Shown piece after piece: positions 16,938 to 25,731 of a DNA stretch of 64,000 bases. The position numbers and the translations under genes are program-made. The notes beneath the pieces were generated by a model. The model ran no database searches. It was given only the letters and a program-made list of their open reading frames with translations, and was not told where the DNA came from. The number at the start of each line of letters is the position of its first letter. The stretch's first letter is position 1. This stretch comes from Streptomyces sp. G-G2. GTDB lineage: Bacteria; Actinomycetota; Actinomycetes; Streptomycetales; Streptomycetaceae. The stretch is taken from positions 226,576 through 290,575 of the forward strand of contig NZ_JASISO010000003.1 in the NCBI RefSeq assembly GCF_030063135.1, in the 5' to 3' direction.

Positions 16938-16958
16938 GGGGTGGGATCCTTCATCTCT

Positions 16959-17006
16959 TGAATGACTGAATGACTGAATGACTGAATGACTGAATGAACG
17001 AATGAA
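16959..17006. repeat. 8-bp tandem repeat array upstream of cysteine hydrolase
   Basis: Six consecutive 8-bp units: four exact TGAATGAC copies (16959-16990), then TGAATGAA and CGAATGAA (to 17006). The array is much more AT-rich than its surroundings and sits 22 bp upstream of the cysteine-hydrolase start. It could be a repeated regulator half-site or a slippage-prone promoter spacer. Confidence 0.8.
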
Positions 17007-17070
17007 CACGTGGCAAGCCTGCGCCGCTGGTGCAGCGCCGAAGGGTGCTACGGGCGGGCGCTACAGGGAA

Positions 17071-18051
17071 CTACGGGGCGCTGCGGAAGCGCCGCCGGTA
17101 GGTGGCCGGAGTCGTGGCGATCTGCTTGCGGAAGGCGCGGTGCAGGGTCTCCACCGACCCCAGCCCGGCAGTCGCCGCGACGCGTTCGAGCGGCTCGTCG
17201 GTGGTCTCCAGCAGCCTGCGGGCGGCTTCCACCCGCGCGGCCTCCACGTAACCGGCCGCGCCGACGCCCGTCTCCCGGCGGAAGGTGCGGGCGAAGTGCC
17301 GCTCGCTCATGCACATGCGGGCCGCGAGCGCGGCGGCGGAGAGATCGCCGTCGAGATGATCGGCGATGTACGCGCACAGCTCGTCGATGTCCCGGCGGGT
17401 ACCCGGGGGACGGCTGAGCGGCACGCTGAACTGGCTCTGGCCGCCCTGCCGTTTGAGGTACATGACCAGATGCCGGGCGACGGCCAGGGCCATCTCCTCC
17501 CCCAGGTCCTCGGTGACGAGGGCGAGGGCCAGATCCATGCAGGCGCTGATCCCCGCCCCGGTCCACACCCGCCCGGACCGGACGAAGATCGGGTCCGGAT
17601 CGACCTCGACCCGCGGGTGCTCGGCGGCCAGCAGGGCGGCGGTCGACCAGTGGGTGGTCGCCCGCCGTCCGTCCAGCAGCCCGGCCGCCGCCAGCAGGTG
17701 CGCGCCCACGCAGACCGAGGCCACGCGCCGGGCGTGCGGGGCGGTGGCCCTGATCCACTCGACCACCGCCGGGTCCACGCGGGGCACGGGCCCGTCCGGG
17801 CGCAGGTCCACCGCGCCGGGCACCAGGAGGGTGTCCACGGCGGCCCCGACCTCGGCGAAGGTCAGGTCGACCACCAGCCGGACCCCGGCCGAGGTGGTCA
17901 CGTGGCCGGGTTCGGGGCCCGCCAGCCGCACCTCGTAGGCGTTGTCGGCGGACTCCCGGTTGGCCAGCGCGAAGACCTCGGCCGGGCCGGTGACGTCGAG
18001 CAGGTCGACGTCCGGGAAGACCGCGATGACGACGCGGTGGGGAGTGGGCAT
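17071..18051 (-). CDS. GlxA-type AraC-family transcriptional regulator
   Basis: A 326-residue two-domain regulator. Residues about 1-185 form a DJ-1/PfpI-like domain (RVVIAVFPDVDLLDVTGPAE at the start, and SVCVGAHLLAAAGLLDGRRA around the would-be nucleophile Cys). Residues about 210-326 hold the two AraC HTHs (LSAAALAARMCMSERHFART and LERVAATAGLGSVETLHRAF). The start could be ATG 18051 or, less likely, ATG 18078. Its position just upstream of the cysteine hydrolase suggests it may control that gene through the intervening 8-bp repeats; this is inference. Confidence 0.88.
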   Translation of the reverse strand: MPTPHRVVIAVFPDVDLLDVTGPAEVFALANRESADNAYEVRLAGPEPGHVTTSAGVRLVVDLTFAEVGAAVDTLLVPGAVDLRPDGPVPRVDPAVVEWIRATAPHARRVASVCVGAHLLAAAGLLDGRRATTHWSTAALLAAEHPRVEVDPDPIFVRSGRVWTGAGISACMDLALALVTEDLGEEMALAVARHLVMYLKRQGGQSQFSVPLSRPPGTRRDIDELCAYIADHLDGDLSAAALAARMCMSERHFARTFRRETGVGAAGYVEAARVEAARRLLETTDEPLERVAATAGLGSVETLHRAFRKQIATTPATYRRRFRSAP

Positions 18052-18165
18052 GCGTCCATCGTCACGGCTCGGGCCCATGGCCGCAATGACGGTTCTCTGT
18101 CATATCTGGCCATCCCGAGGCCCCGCCCCCGCCGCCCTGCCCGTCCGCGCCCCTCCCGGGCGCCG

Positions 18166-18840
18166 TTACGGGGCCACCGGCACGACCTGCGCGAGGTGGG
18201 CGACGACCTCCGCGAAGGTGTCGGCCACCCAGGTCGGTTCGGCCCCGGCCAGCTCGGCCGCGGAGTGGACGCCGTACGTCACCGCGACGGACCGCATCCC
18301 GGCCGCCCGGGCCATCAGCAGGTCGTGCGTGGTGTCGCCGACCACCACGGCGTCCGCCGCCCTGAAGCCGAGCCGGTCGAGGACCACCCGCCCCGACTCG
18401 GGGTCGGGCTTGGGCCGCGAGACCTCGTCCGCGCCGATCACCAGGGCGAAGTACTCGATCAGTCCTGCCGCCGTGAGCAGCGCGTCCGCCGGGGCGTGGA
18501 ACTTGCTCGTCGCGACGGCGAGGCGCATCCCGCCGTCGCGCAGCGCCGCCAGCCCCTCCGCGACGCCCGGGAAGACCAGTGCGGGGGCCTGCGGCAGGAC
18601 GATGGTGTCGAAGAACTTCCGGTACAGCCGGACCGCCTCGGTGACCACGGACTCGTGCGTCTCCACGCCCAGGAGGAGGGCGAAGGCCCGTTCCAGGGGG
18701 AGCCCGATGGTGGCGCGGATGTCGGCCGCGGCGGGCCGCTCCGTACCCAGGGCGTCGAAGGCGGCCTGGAAGGTGTCCACGATCGCGCGCGGCGAGTCGA
18801 CGAGGGTCCCGTCCAGGTCGAATACGGCAAGTTTGATCAT
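18166..18840 (-). CDS. HAD-family phosphatase (MinC-N/IndB-like), last gene of C-nucleoside operon
   Basis: A 224-residue HAD hydrolase. Motif I is [10 protein letters not shown] (residues 7-16; Asp nucleophile and acid/base Asp), motif II VATSK, motif III KPDPES and motif [18 protein letters not shown]. In minimycin-type pathways the HAD enzyme removes the 5'-phosphate of the C-nucleotide. In indigoidine clusters the equivalent is IndB, which acts on 5-ribosyl-uracil phosphate-type substrates. As I recall, the published minimycin phosphatase is the N-terminal part of a two-domain protein; here it stands alone. Its ATG overlaps the stop of the glycosidase gene (ATGA, 18837-18840). Confidence 0.88.
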   Translation of the reverse strand: MIKLAVFDLDGTLVDSPRAIVDTFQAAFDALGTERPAAADIRATIGLPLERAFALLLGVETHESVVTEAVRLYRKFFDTIVLPQAPALVFPGVAEGLAALRDGGMRLAVATSKFHAPADALLTAAGLIEYFALVIGADEVSRPKPDPESGRVVLDRLGFRAADAVVVGDTTHDLLMARAAGMRSVAVTYGVHSAAELAGAEPTWVADTFAEVVAHLAQVVPVAP

Positions 18841-19835
18841 GAGGATGGCCCTGTCGTCGCGTCGTGCCCGGCTTCTTCTTCCCTGACGACCGCGCTGTGC
18901 GCCGCGGCCAGCCTGCCCGCGGCTTCCGCGCAGGTCACCAGCACGGCCATGTTGGCCCGCGCCGCCCGCCCGTCGGTCGCCGCGTCCACCGCGCGCATCA
19001 GGTACTTGGTCAGTCCCTGGCCCGACACCCCCTCCCGGGCCGCCGCGGCCACCGCTTCCGTGATCGCCGCGTCCACCTCCCCGGAATCGATGGCGTCCGC
19101 CTCGCTCACCGGGGTGGTGATCAGGAACGAGGTGCGTCCGCCCAGCGCCCAGTGGGTCTCCACGGCGCGCGCCAGGACGTCCGGGTCGTCGACGCGGTGC
19201 GGAGCGCGGTGGCCGCTCGTACGGCAGTAGAAGGCCGGGAAGTCGTCCGACCCGTACGCCACCACGGGCACGCAGTGCGTCTCCAGGTACTCCAGGGTCA
19301 GCCCCAGGTCCAGGATCATCTTCGCGCCCGCGGAGACCACCGCGAGCCGGGAGCGGGTGAACTGGATCAGGTCCGAGGAGATGTCGAAGCTCTGCTGGGC
19401 CCCCCGGTGCACCCCGCCGATGCCCGCGGAGGAGAACCAGCGGATGCCCGCCAGCTCGGCCGCCACCAGCGAGGACGCCACCGTGGTGGCCCCCGGTCCG
19501 CCCCGGGCGAGGACCACCGGGAGGTCCCGGCTGGAGACCTTCGGGATCCCGGGCCGGGTGGCGAACCGGTCGATGTCCGCGTCGGTCATGCCGATCCGGA
19601 TCGCGCCGTCCTCCACACAGACCGTGGCGGGTACCGCCCCGCCGGCGCGGACCGCGTCCTCGACCTTGCGGGCGGTCGCAGAGTTGTCGGGGTAGGGCAG
19701 GCCGTGGGTGATGACGTTGCTCTCGAGGGCCACGACCGCCCGGCCCTCGTGCAGCGCCTCGGAGACCTCCTCGGTGAACACGAGCGGGACGACGGGAACC
19801 CCCGGCCCGAGGGGGCCGCCCCCCAGGGCGCTCAC
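18837..19835 (-). CDS. Pseudouridine-5'-phosphate glycosidase family C-glycosynthase (MinB/IndA-like)
   Basis: A 332-residue PsuG-family enzyme. Family hallmarks are visible: [16 protein letters not shown] (the catalytic Glu; most family members have EST rather than ESN), [20 protein letters not shown] (catalytic Asp), [20 protein letters not shown] (the Lys that forms the ribose imine), and a C-terminal NMAVLV carrying the conserved Asn. PsuG enzymes reversibly join ribose-5-phosphate and uracil by a C-C bond; in minimycin biosynthesis the homologue makes the C-nucleotide. The gene is coupled by ATGA overlaps to the tautomerase upstream and the phosphatase downstream, so the three products are made together. 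Confidence 0.92.
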   Translation of the reverse strand: MSALGGGPLGPGVPVVPLVFTEEVSEALHEGRAVVALESNVITHGLPYPDNSATARKVEDAVRAGGAVPATVCVEDGAIRIGMTDADIDRFATRPGIPKVSSRDLPVVLARGGPGATTVASSLVAAELAGIRWFSSAGIGGVHRGAQQSFDISSDLIQFTRSRLAVVSAGAKMILDLGLTLEYLETHCVPVVAYGSDDFPAFYCRTSGHRAPHRVDDPDVLARAVETHWALGGRTSFLITTPVSEADAIDSGEVDAAITEAVAAAAREGVSGQGLTKYLMRAVDAATDGRAARANMAVLVTCAEAAGRLAAAHSAVVREEEAGHDATTGPSS

Positions 19836-20065
19836 GATCCGTCCCAGTAGCCCGGAGCCTTCAACAGCAGTTCCCGGCGGGCGGAGATGTCGGTGACGAC
19901 CCGGTCGGCCCAGTCCTCGGGGGCCACCGGCTCCAGAGAGATCGACACGACGTTCTCGGGGACGCCGAAGGTCTCGGTGACGGCCGCCGTGACCGCCCGG
20001 TCGAAGGCGGCGAGCCGCTCCGCGGTCAGCTCCAGCGGGAAGTGGTGGATGTGGACGTGGGGCAC
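19832..20065 (-). CDS. 4-oxalocrotonate tautomerase-like small enzyme
   Basis: A 77-residue tautomerase-superfamily protein. MPHVHIHHF supplies the N-terminal Pro (Pro1 after Met removal) that acts as the catalytic base. The beta-alpha-beta core continues with [20 protein letters not shown] and [18 protein letters not shown]. It overlaps the glycosidase gene by ATGA (19832-19835). In this operon a tautomerase could interconvert keto/enol or amide/imidic-acid forms of the NRPS-derived glutarimide-like intermediate before C-glycosylation; this is inference. I do not recall it among the minimal minimycin genes, so it may be a variant feature of this cluster. Confidence 0.85.
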   Translation of the reverse strand: MPHVHIHHFPLELTAERLAAFDRAVTAAVTETFGVPENVVSISLEPVAPEDWADRVVTDISARRELLLKAPGYWDGS

Positions 20066-20176
20066 GGAGCCCCTCCTCTCGGACGGGATGCGATCAACGC
20101 ACGGAACGGTCGGGGCAGACGGTCGGGGCAGGGGCAGGGGCAGGGGCGGGCGGACAGGGGAGAGAGCGGGACGGGG

Positions 20177-23100
20177 TCACGCGTCGGACGGGGTCCGGGT
20201 GCGGACGGCCGCCACGAGCGCTTCGATGCCCTCGGGGCGCAGGGCCTGGTAGTGGTCGGCCGCCAGGTCGATGACGACCGGAGGGGTCGCGGAGTAGCCG
20301 GAGCGCCCCTCGATGAAGGAGTAGTCGTCACCGGCGGCCCGCACGATGGTCACGGGCGCGCGCAGGCACCGCTCGGTCATCTCGTGGAAGGTGTAGTCGA
20401 ATTCGTACGTCTCCCGCACGATCCGGGTGATCCGCCGGACGGTGTCCGGGTCCAGCTCGGGGAACCGGCCGGTCACGAAGCCCACGAGGGAGTCCTCGTC
20501 GCGGGCGGCCGCCAGGCACGCCGCGAGGTCCGGCCCGGCGGCGACGCTGCCCGCGAAGACCGAGTACAGGATCGTCACGTACCCGGGGTTGCGGTAGGAG
20601 GACTCCCGGTCGTAGGGGAGGCCCCGGGCGTCGCGCACCCTCGGGTTGCCCGGGCAGATCAGCAGCAGGTCCGACACCCGCTGCCCGGCCTGTTCGAGCT
20701 GCCAGGCGCTCTCGAAGGCCACCCGGGCGCCGAAGGAGTAACCCCACAGGGTGTAGGGCCCGTCGGGCTGGAGCCGGCGGATCTCCGCCACATCGGCCGC
20801 CGCCATCTCACCGATCGTGGCGAAGGGGGTCTCGCCCGCGTTGATGCCCGCCGCCTGGACCCCGTAGAAGGGGCCCCCGGTAGCCGCCTCGCGGGCCAGC
20901 AGCCGCAGGTTCATCGGGTAGCCGCCGAGCCCGGGCCAGCAGTAGACCGGCGGAACGGGACCCCGCGTGTACGGCCCCTCGGCCGGCCCGCTGTCGTGCA
21001 ACAGCACCAGCCGCGAAGCCGGTTCGGGGTCGGCGTCCGCGATCCGGTCGGCCAGATCGGCCAGCCGGGGGTGACCGAAGAGGGTCTGCATGGGCAGCGC
21101 GATCCCGAACTCGCGGTTGATCCAGCGGGTGAGGGTCATGGCGATCAGGGAGTTGCCGCCGGAGGCGAAGAAGCTGTCCGTCATCGATACGTTCGCCACG
21201 TCGCGGTACTTGAGCGCCTTGCCCCAGGCTCCGGCGAGCAGCCGCTCGGTCCGGGTCCCGGGCGGCACGTGGACGCCCGACCCCCGTGCGGGGGCGGTGA
21301 GTTCCTCCCGGGCCGCCAGCGCGGAGTAGTCGATCTTCCCGTTGGCGGTGAGCGGCAGCGCGTCCAGCACCAGCACCTGATTGGGGATCATGTAGTCGGG
21401 CAGCAGCCGGGCGAGGTCGTCGCGGATCATCTCCGTCGGGCCGCGCATGTGCACCGAGTCCTCGCGCATGCCCGTGCAGGCGACCTGCTCCTCGCTCACC
21501 TTGCCGCCGAGGAAGAAGTACGAGGGCCCCGACGGGATGCCCGCCTCGGCGAGCACGGCGTCGATGCGCTCGGCGGTCGGCAGCGGGTGGCCCGAACGGG
21601 AGGAGTAGCCGGAGGACATCAGGCCGATCCGCAGGGCGTTGCGCTGGAGCCGGTGCAGGGTACGGCCCAGGCTCAGGTACGCGAGCCGCTCGTCCCCGAC
21701 CCGGCTGACGGCGCTGACGCCGAAGCTGGCGGCCTCGTACACGCCCTGGTTGATGGCGATGACGTGCCGCTTCTCGACGGCCTCGGCGGCGACGAGCGTG
21801 AAGTCCTCCCCGTCGAGGCGGTAGAGCCCGCCGGGCAGGTCCAGCACTCGGCCCGGGTGGGCCTGCACGAACAGCTCGACGGGGTCCGGGTCCGCCGGCC
21901 GGTCGTCGGGCACCACCTCGAAGGTCCCGACGAAATGGTCCTCGTCGGCCACGTCGAGGGCGGCCTTGACCGCGGCGCCGCCGTGCGGGGCCGGGCGCAG
22001 GGTCAGCCCGTACTCGGGGAGCACCTCCTCGAACACGCCCAGCATGTGACCGGTCTCGAACTCCAGCACCTCCTCGATGTTGGTGCTGTACACCGGCTCG
22101 ATCGCTTGCCGCCGCCCCAGGAAGTGCACCCGCAGGGCGCCGGGGGAGAGCGGGCCCGAGGCCGCCGGGGGGCTGTCGCCGATCCGTACGAGGGTGTGGT
22201 CGACCGGGTGGAAGTAGTGGATCCCCGCCGCCAGCCCGGCCACGCCGCTGCCGGTCTCCAGGTACATCTGCACCGCGTAGAGCGCGCCGGGGGAAGCGTA
22301 GGCGTACTTCGGCAGCAGCCGCTCGCCGCTGCCGAACGGCCCGAACCAGCGCAGCAGGGAGCCCAGTTGGGCGTACGTCAGGTCCCGTGCGGAGGCCGGT
22401 CGGCGCGAGCGTGCGGCGCGCGGGCCGAGCAGCTCGCGCAGATCGGCGCGGGTGACCTTGCCGCCCTCGTAGAAGCGATAGGTCTTGCGGGCGAAGACCT
22501 CGCGCCGCTGGTGCCCCGAGGCCTGCTGGCCGGGCAGGACGGACACCGGGCGGTCGGCGAGCTCCTTCGCCGGGCGCAGCCCCGGATTCGACAGCTGGGC
22601 CTTGACCTGGAGCTTGCTCGCCTTGGACTGGTGGTGCGCGCCGTGCGCGCCCTGGTCCATCAGGGCGGCCTCGCGAGGGTTCAGTTCGACCAGCGCGAAC
22701 AGCTGCTGGAACCCGGTGCGCGGGTCGTCGGCGACCAGGGCGGCGGCCCGCCGGACCCAGGTGTGCTCCTCGATCGCGGAGGTGATCTCCTCCAGTTCGA
22801 CCCGGTAGCCGCGCAGTTTCACCTGGGTGTCGGCGCGGCCCCGGAACCGGATGGTGCCGTCCTCGTTCCACGAGGCCAGGTCACCGGTCCGGTACAGCCG
22901 CTCGCCCGGCAGGGTGTTTGAGTCGACGAATCGTTCCTTCGTCTGCTCGGGCAGGTTCAGATAGCCGCGCGCCAGCTGCACCCCGCCGATGTACAGCTCG
23001 CCCTTCGTCCCGGGGCCGACCGGGCGCAGCTCCTCGTCGAGGATGAAACAGCCGGTGTCGGCCACCGGCACGCCGATGGAGACGATCGCCGAGGCCTCCT

Positions 23101-24070
23101 CCCCGGCCAGGGCGGCCAGGTCCACCGTGTGCGCGGTGGCGTTGATGGTGCACTCGGTGGGGCCGTACAGATTGACCAGGCAGGCCCCCGGCAGCTGGGC
23201 GGCGAAGGCGCGGGCGAGCTTGACGGTCAGCGCCTCGCCCCCGGAGAACACCCGGTGCAGGGAGGTGCAGGAGGCGAGGCGCTCGGTGTCCAGCAGGGCC
23301 TGGAGCAGGGTGGGTACGCATTGGAGCGTGGTCACCCCGTGCCGGACGATCGTGTCGATCAGGTCCTCGGGGTCCCGGTAGCAGCCGGGCGCCCCCATGA
23401 CCACGCGCCCGCCCGCGGCGGGCGCGAGGATCTCCCACTGGGCGGCGTCGAAACTCATGGGAGTCTTCTGGAGCACGGTGGTCCCCGGGCCGAGGTGGCC
23501 CTGGTCCACCAGCCAGCCCAACTGCGAGACGATGCTGTGCTGTTCGATCAGTACGCCCTTGGGACGGCCGGTGGATCCCGAGGTGTAGATGACGTACGCG
23601 AGATCCGCGGGGCCCGCCGCCGGGTGGTCCTGCGGGGATGCCGGGATGTCGTCCCCCAGGGTCACGACGGTGACTCCCGCCGGGGCCAACTCGCGTACCT
23701 TCGAGGCCAGATGGCGCTGCGTCACGATGACGCCGAGGGCGGAGTCCTCGATCATGTAGCGCAGCCGGTCCTCCGGATAGTCCGGCGACAGCGGCAGATA
23801 GGCCCCGCCGGAGGCGAGGATGCCCCACACCCCGGTCATCAGATCGAGCGAAGGTTCCGCGTACAGGCCCACCGGGGTGTCGACGCCCGCGCCGAGCCGG
23901 CGCAGCCGCCGTCCCAGCCGGTCCGCCGCCGACCCCAGCTCCCGGTAGGTCAGCCCCAGGTCACCGCAGATCGCGGCCACCTCTTCGGGCCGGGCGCGGA
24001 CCTGCTCCGCCAGCAGCTCCGACAGCGCCGCGGCACGTGCGGCGCTCTCGCCGGTCGGGTCCGTGTTCAT
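20177..24070 (-). CDS. Single-module NRPS, A-Ox-T-TE (indigoidine synthetase / MinA type)
   Basis: A 1297-residue synthetase, close to the usual 1280 or so for IndC/BpsA. Adenylation motifs: YTSGSTGRPKG (about 160), NLYGPTEC (about 298), YRTGDLASW and GYRVELEEI (about 420). An FMN oxidase (nitroreductase-like) domain is inserted between A8 and A10 at about 560-860 (YASPGALYAVQMYLETGSGV, EVLEFETGHMLG). A10 is LTANGKIDY (about 910). The carrier Ser is in FFASGGNSL (about 973), and the thioesterase has GYSFGAR (about 1112) and ADHYQAL. This organisation activates L-glutamine, cyclises and oxidises it; dimerisation gives indigoidine, whereas diversion to the C-glycosynthase gives minimycin. Its start overlaps the exporter stop (ATGA, 24067-24070). 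Confidence 0.95.
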   Translation of the reverse strand: MNTDPTGESAARAAALSELLAEQVRARPEEVAAICGDLGLTYRELGSAADRLGRRLRRLGAGVDTPVGLYAEPSLDLMTGVWGILASGGAYLPLSPDYPEDRLRYMIEDSALGVIVTQRHLASKVRELAPAGVTVVTLGDDIPASPQDHPAAGPADLAYVIYTSGSTGRPKGVLIEQHSIVSQLGWLVDQGHLGPGTTVLQKTPMSFDAAQWEILAPAAGGRVVMGAPGCYRDPEDLIDTIVRHGVTTLQCVPTLLQALLDTERLASCTSLHRVFSGGEALTVKLARAFAAQLPGACLVNLYGPTECTINATAHTVDLAALAGEEASAIVSIGVPVADTGCFILDEELRPVGPGTKGELYIGGVQLARGYLNLPEQTKERFVDSNTLPGERLYRTGDLASWNEDGTIRFRGRADTQVKLRGYRVELEEITSAIEEHTWVRRAAALVADDPRTGFQQLFALVELNPREAALMDQGAHGAHHQSKASKLQVKAQLSNPGLRPAKELADRPVSVLPGQQASGHQRREVFARKTYRFYEGGKVTRADLRELLGPRAARSRRPASARDLTYAQLGSLLRWFGPFGSGERLLPKYAYASPGALYAVQMYLETGSGVAGLAAGIHYFHPVDHTLVRIGDSPPAASGPLSPGALRVHFLGRRQAIEPVYSTNIEEVLEFETGHMLGVFEEVLPEYGLTLRPAPHGGAAVKAALDVADEDHFVGTFEVVPDDRPADPDPVELFVQAHPGRVLDLPGGLYRLDGEDFTLVAAEAVEKRHVIAINQGVYEAASFGVSAVSRVGDERLAYLSLGRTLHRLQRNALRIGLMSSGYSSRSGHPLPTAERIDAVLAEAGIPSGPSYFFLGGKVSEEQVACTGMREDSVHMRGPTEMIRDDLARLLPDYMIPNQVLVLDALPLTANGKIDYSALAAREELTAPARGSGVHVPPGTRTERLLAGAWGKALKYRDVANVSMTDSFFASGGNSLIAMTLTRWINREFGIALPMQTLFGHPRLADLADRIADADPEPASRLVLLHDSGPAEGPYTRGPVPPVYCWPGLGGYPMNLRLLAREAATGGPFYGVQAAGINAGETPFATIGEMAAADVAEIRRLQPDGPYTLWGYSFGARVAFESAWQLEQAGQRVSDLLLICPGNPRVRDARGLPYDRESSYRNPGYVTILYSVFAGSVAAGPDLAACLAAARDEDSLVGFVTGRFPELDPDTVRRITRIVRETYEFDYTFHEMTERCLRAPVTIVRAAGDDYSFIEGRSGYSATPPVVIDLAADHYQALRPEGIEALVAAVRTRTPSDA

Positions 24071-25029
24071 CTGACCACTCCGGTCGGTTGGGACGCGGCG
24101 GGCGCCGGACGTCCGGTGGACACGGGGGGAAGGCCGGGGGACGGCGGGGGCGCCGGGGAGTCCTTGCGTCGCCTGCCGCGCGGCTGGGCCACGACCACGG
24201 CCGCGACCACCGCGAGCGCCCCGGCCAGCTGGAGCGGCCGCAGCGTCTGGTCCAGGACCAGATAGCCGAGCGCGGTCGCCGCGAGCGGGGAGATGAAGCC
24301 GAGGAAGGACACCGCGAGCGCGGGCAGCCGCTCCACGCCGCGGAACCACACCGCGTATGCCAGCAGCGCCCCGACGAAACCGAGGTACGCGAACCCGGCC
24401 AGGTTCCTCCCGGTGATCGTCTCCGGCAGCCCCTCGCCGAACAGGGCGAGGGGAGCGAGGACCAGTCCGCCGACGGTCAGCTGCCAGCCGGTGAAGGTCA
24501 GCAGCCCGACCCCCTCCGGGCGCCCCCAGCGCTTGGTGAGCACGATCCCGCAGGCCATGCTCACCGCGGCGAGCAGCCCGGCCGTGACCCCGATGCCGTT
24601 GAGCCCGGCGTTCGGCTGGAGCACCAGGAGACCGACCCCGGTCGCGCCCAGCGCGCAGGCCACCACGTGGACGGCCCTGATCCGGTCGCCCAGCAGCAGC
24701 GCCGACAGGACCAGGACGAACATCGGCTGCACCGAGCCGACCAGTGCGGCCACGCCGCCCGGCAGGTGGTAGGCGGCCAGGAAGAGGAAGGTGAAGAAGG
24801 CGCCGATGTTGAGGACCCCGAGCACCAGCGCCCGCGCCCACCAGATCCCGCGCGGCAGCGTGCGCCCGATGAGCAGCAGGATCAGTCCGGCGGGCAGGGC
24901 CCGGACGGTGGCCGCCAGCAACGGCCGGTCCGGGGGCAGGAATTCGGTGGTCACCAGGTACGTGGAGCCCCAGACGGCGGGGGCGAGCGCGGTGACGGCG
25001 GAGTCCGCCGCGACCCGGTGGCCGCTCAC
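24067..25029 (-). CDS. EamA-family (DMT) transporter, MinT-like exporter
   Basis: A 320-residue membrane protein with ten predicted helices in two EamA repeats (ALAPAVWGSTYLVTTEFL; ALVGSVQPMFVLVLSALLLG; second repeat ending GFISPLAATALGYLVLDQTL). A Pro-rich hydrophilic tail of about 40 residues follows the last helix. DMT proteins export small metabolites and drugs. In the minimycin cluster a transporter contributes to self-protection, and the operon position here between UPRT and NRPS suggests the same role. It is coupled on both sides: ATGA with the UPRT stop (25026-25029) and with the NRPS start. Confidence 0.9.
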   Translation of the reverse strand: MSGHRVAADSAVTALAPAVWGSTYLVTTEFLPPDRPLLAATVRALPAGLILLLIGRTLPRGIWWARALVLGVLNIGAFFTFLFLAAYHLPGGVAALVGSVQPMFVLVLSALLLGDRIRAVHVVACALGATGVGLLVLQPNAGLNGIGVTAGLLAAVSMACGIVLTKRWGRPEGVGLLTFTGWQLTVGGLVLAPLALFGEGLPETITGRNLAGFAYLGFVGALLAYAVWFRGVERLPALAVSFLGFISPLAATALGYLVLDQTLRPLQLAGALAVVAAVVVAQPRGRRRKDSPAPPPSPGLPPVSTGRPAPAASQPTGVVR

Positions 25030-25694
25030 CGCGCTGCCACGGCCGAGTCGGTGGTGCCGAAGAACCGGTCGCCGAAGTCCCCGATGCCCGGGATCATGAA
25101 GGCGTTGGGGTTGAGCCGTTCCTCGATCGACGAGGTGATGATGGTGACGTCCGGGTGCTCGCGGTGGACCGCGGCGATCCCCTCGGGCGCGGCGAGGAAG
25201 TCGACGAGGACGATGTTCTCCTCGCGGACCCCGGCATCGGTGAGCACGCCGATCGCGGCATTCGCGCTGCCTCCGGTGGCGAGCATCGGCTCCAGCAGCA
25301 GGACGTGCCGGTCGGCGATGTCGTCGGGCAGGTTCCAGTACTGCAGGTGCGGCAGCTTAGTGGTCTTGTCCCGCTGGATCAGGATCTTGCCGATCCGGAT
25401 GCCGGGTATGAACTCCCGCAGTGCCTCGGCCATGGAGTCCCCGGCCCGGATCACCGGTACGGCGCACAGCTTCCCGGTGAACTTGAGCCCGTGGTAGGTC
25501 TCGCCGACCGGGGTGACCACCTCGTGCTTGTCGAAGGGCAGCAGGTCCAGGGCCGATTCGAGCAGTAATCGGATCACGCGGCGCGAGTAGAGGACGAAGT
25601 CGGCGCGCGTGGCGCTCCGGTCCCGGATGACCGTGTGGAGGGCGCGGAGTTGGTTGGTCTGGGGCAGTTCGTGGACTTTCGGGCTCGTCGACAT
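25026..25694 (-). CDS. Eukaryote-like (FUR1-type) uracil phosphoribosyltransferase, MinD-like
   Basis: A 222-residue UPRT. The PRPP loop is LLLEPMLATGGSANAAIGVL. The N-terminal half (PQTNQLRALHTVIRDRSATR, then FVLYSRRVIRLLLE) and RIGKILIQRDKTTKLP, ending PGIGDFGDRFFG, resemble yeast FUR1-type enzymes more than the ordinary bacterial Upp, which starts differently and is shorter at the N-terminus. It makes UMP from uracil and PRPP. In minimycin producers, a cluster-encoded UPRT is reported to raise UMP so it outcompetes the toxic 5'-phosphate. First gene of the operon; ATG 25694 follows the tract AAGAGCAGGACCC. A palindrome lies 38 bp upstream. Confidence 0.92.
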   Translation of the reverse strand: MSTSPKVHELPQTNQLRALHTVIRDRSATRADFVLYSRRVIRLLLESALDLLPFDKHEVVTPVGETYHGLKFTGKLCAVPVIRAGDSMAEALREFIPGIRIGKILIQRDKTTKLPHLQYWNLPDDIADRHVLLLEPMLATGGSANAAIGVLTDAGVREENIVLVDFLAAPEGIAAVHREHPDVTIITSSIEERLNPNAFMIPGIGDFGDRFFGTTDSAVAAR

Positions 25695-25731
25695 GGGTCC
25701 TGCTCTTCGTCGGTGGGGGCAGCGGTCAGAA

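Noticed and set aside
16938..17009. N-terminal extension of the cysteine hydrolase through the 8-bp repeats
   Set aside because: The extra residues (SFSHSVIQSFSHS) are encoded by a tandem repeat and precede a much better start at 16937.
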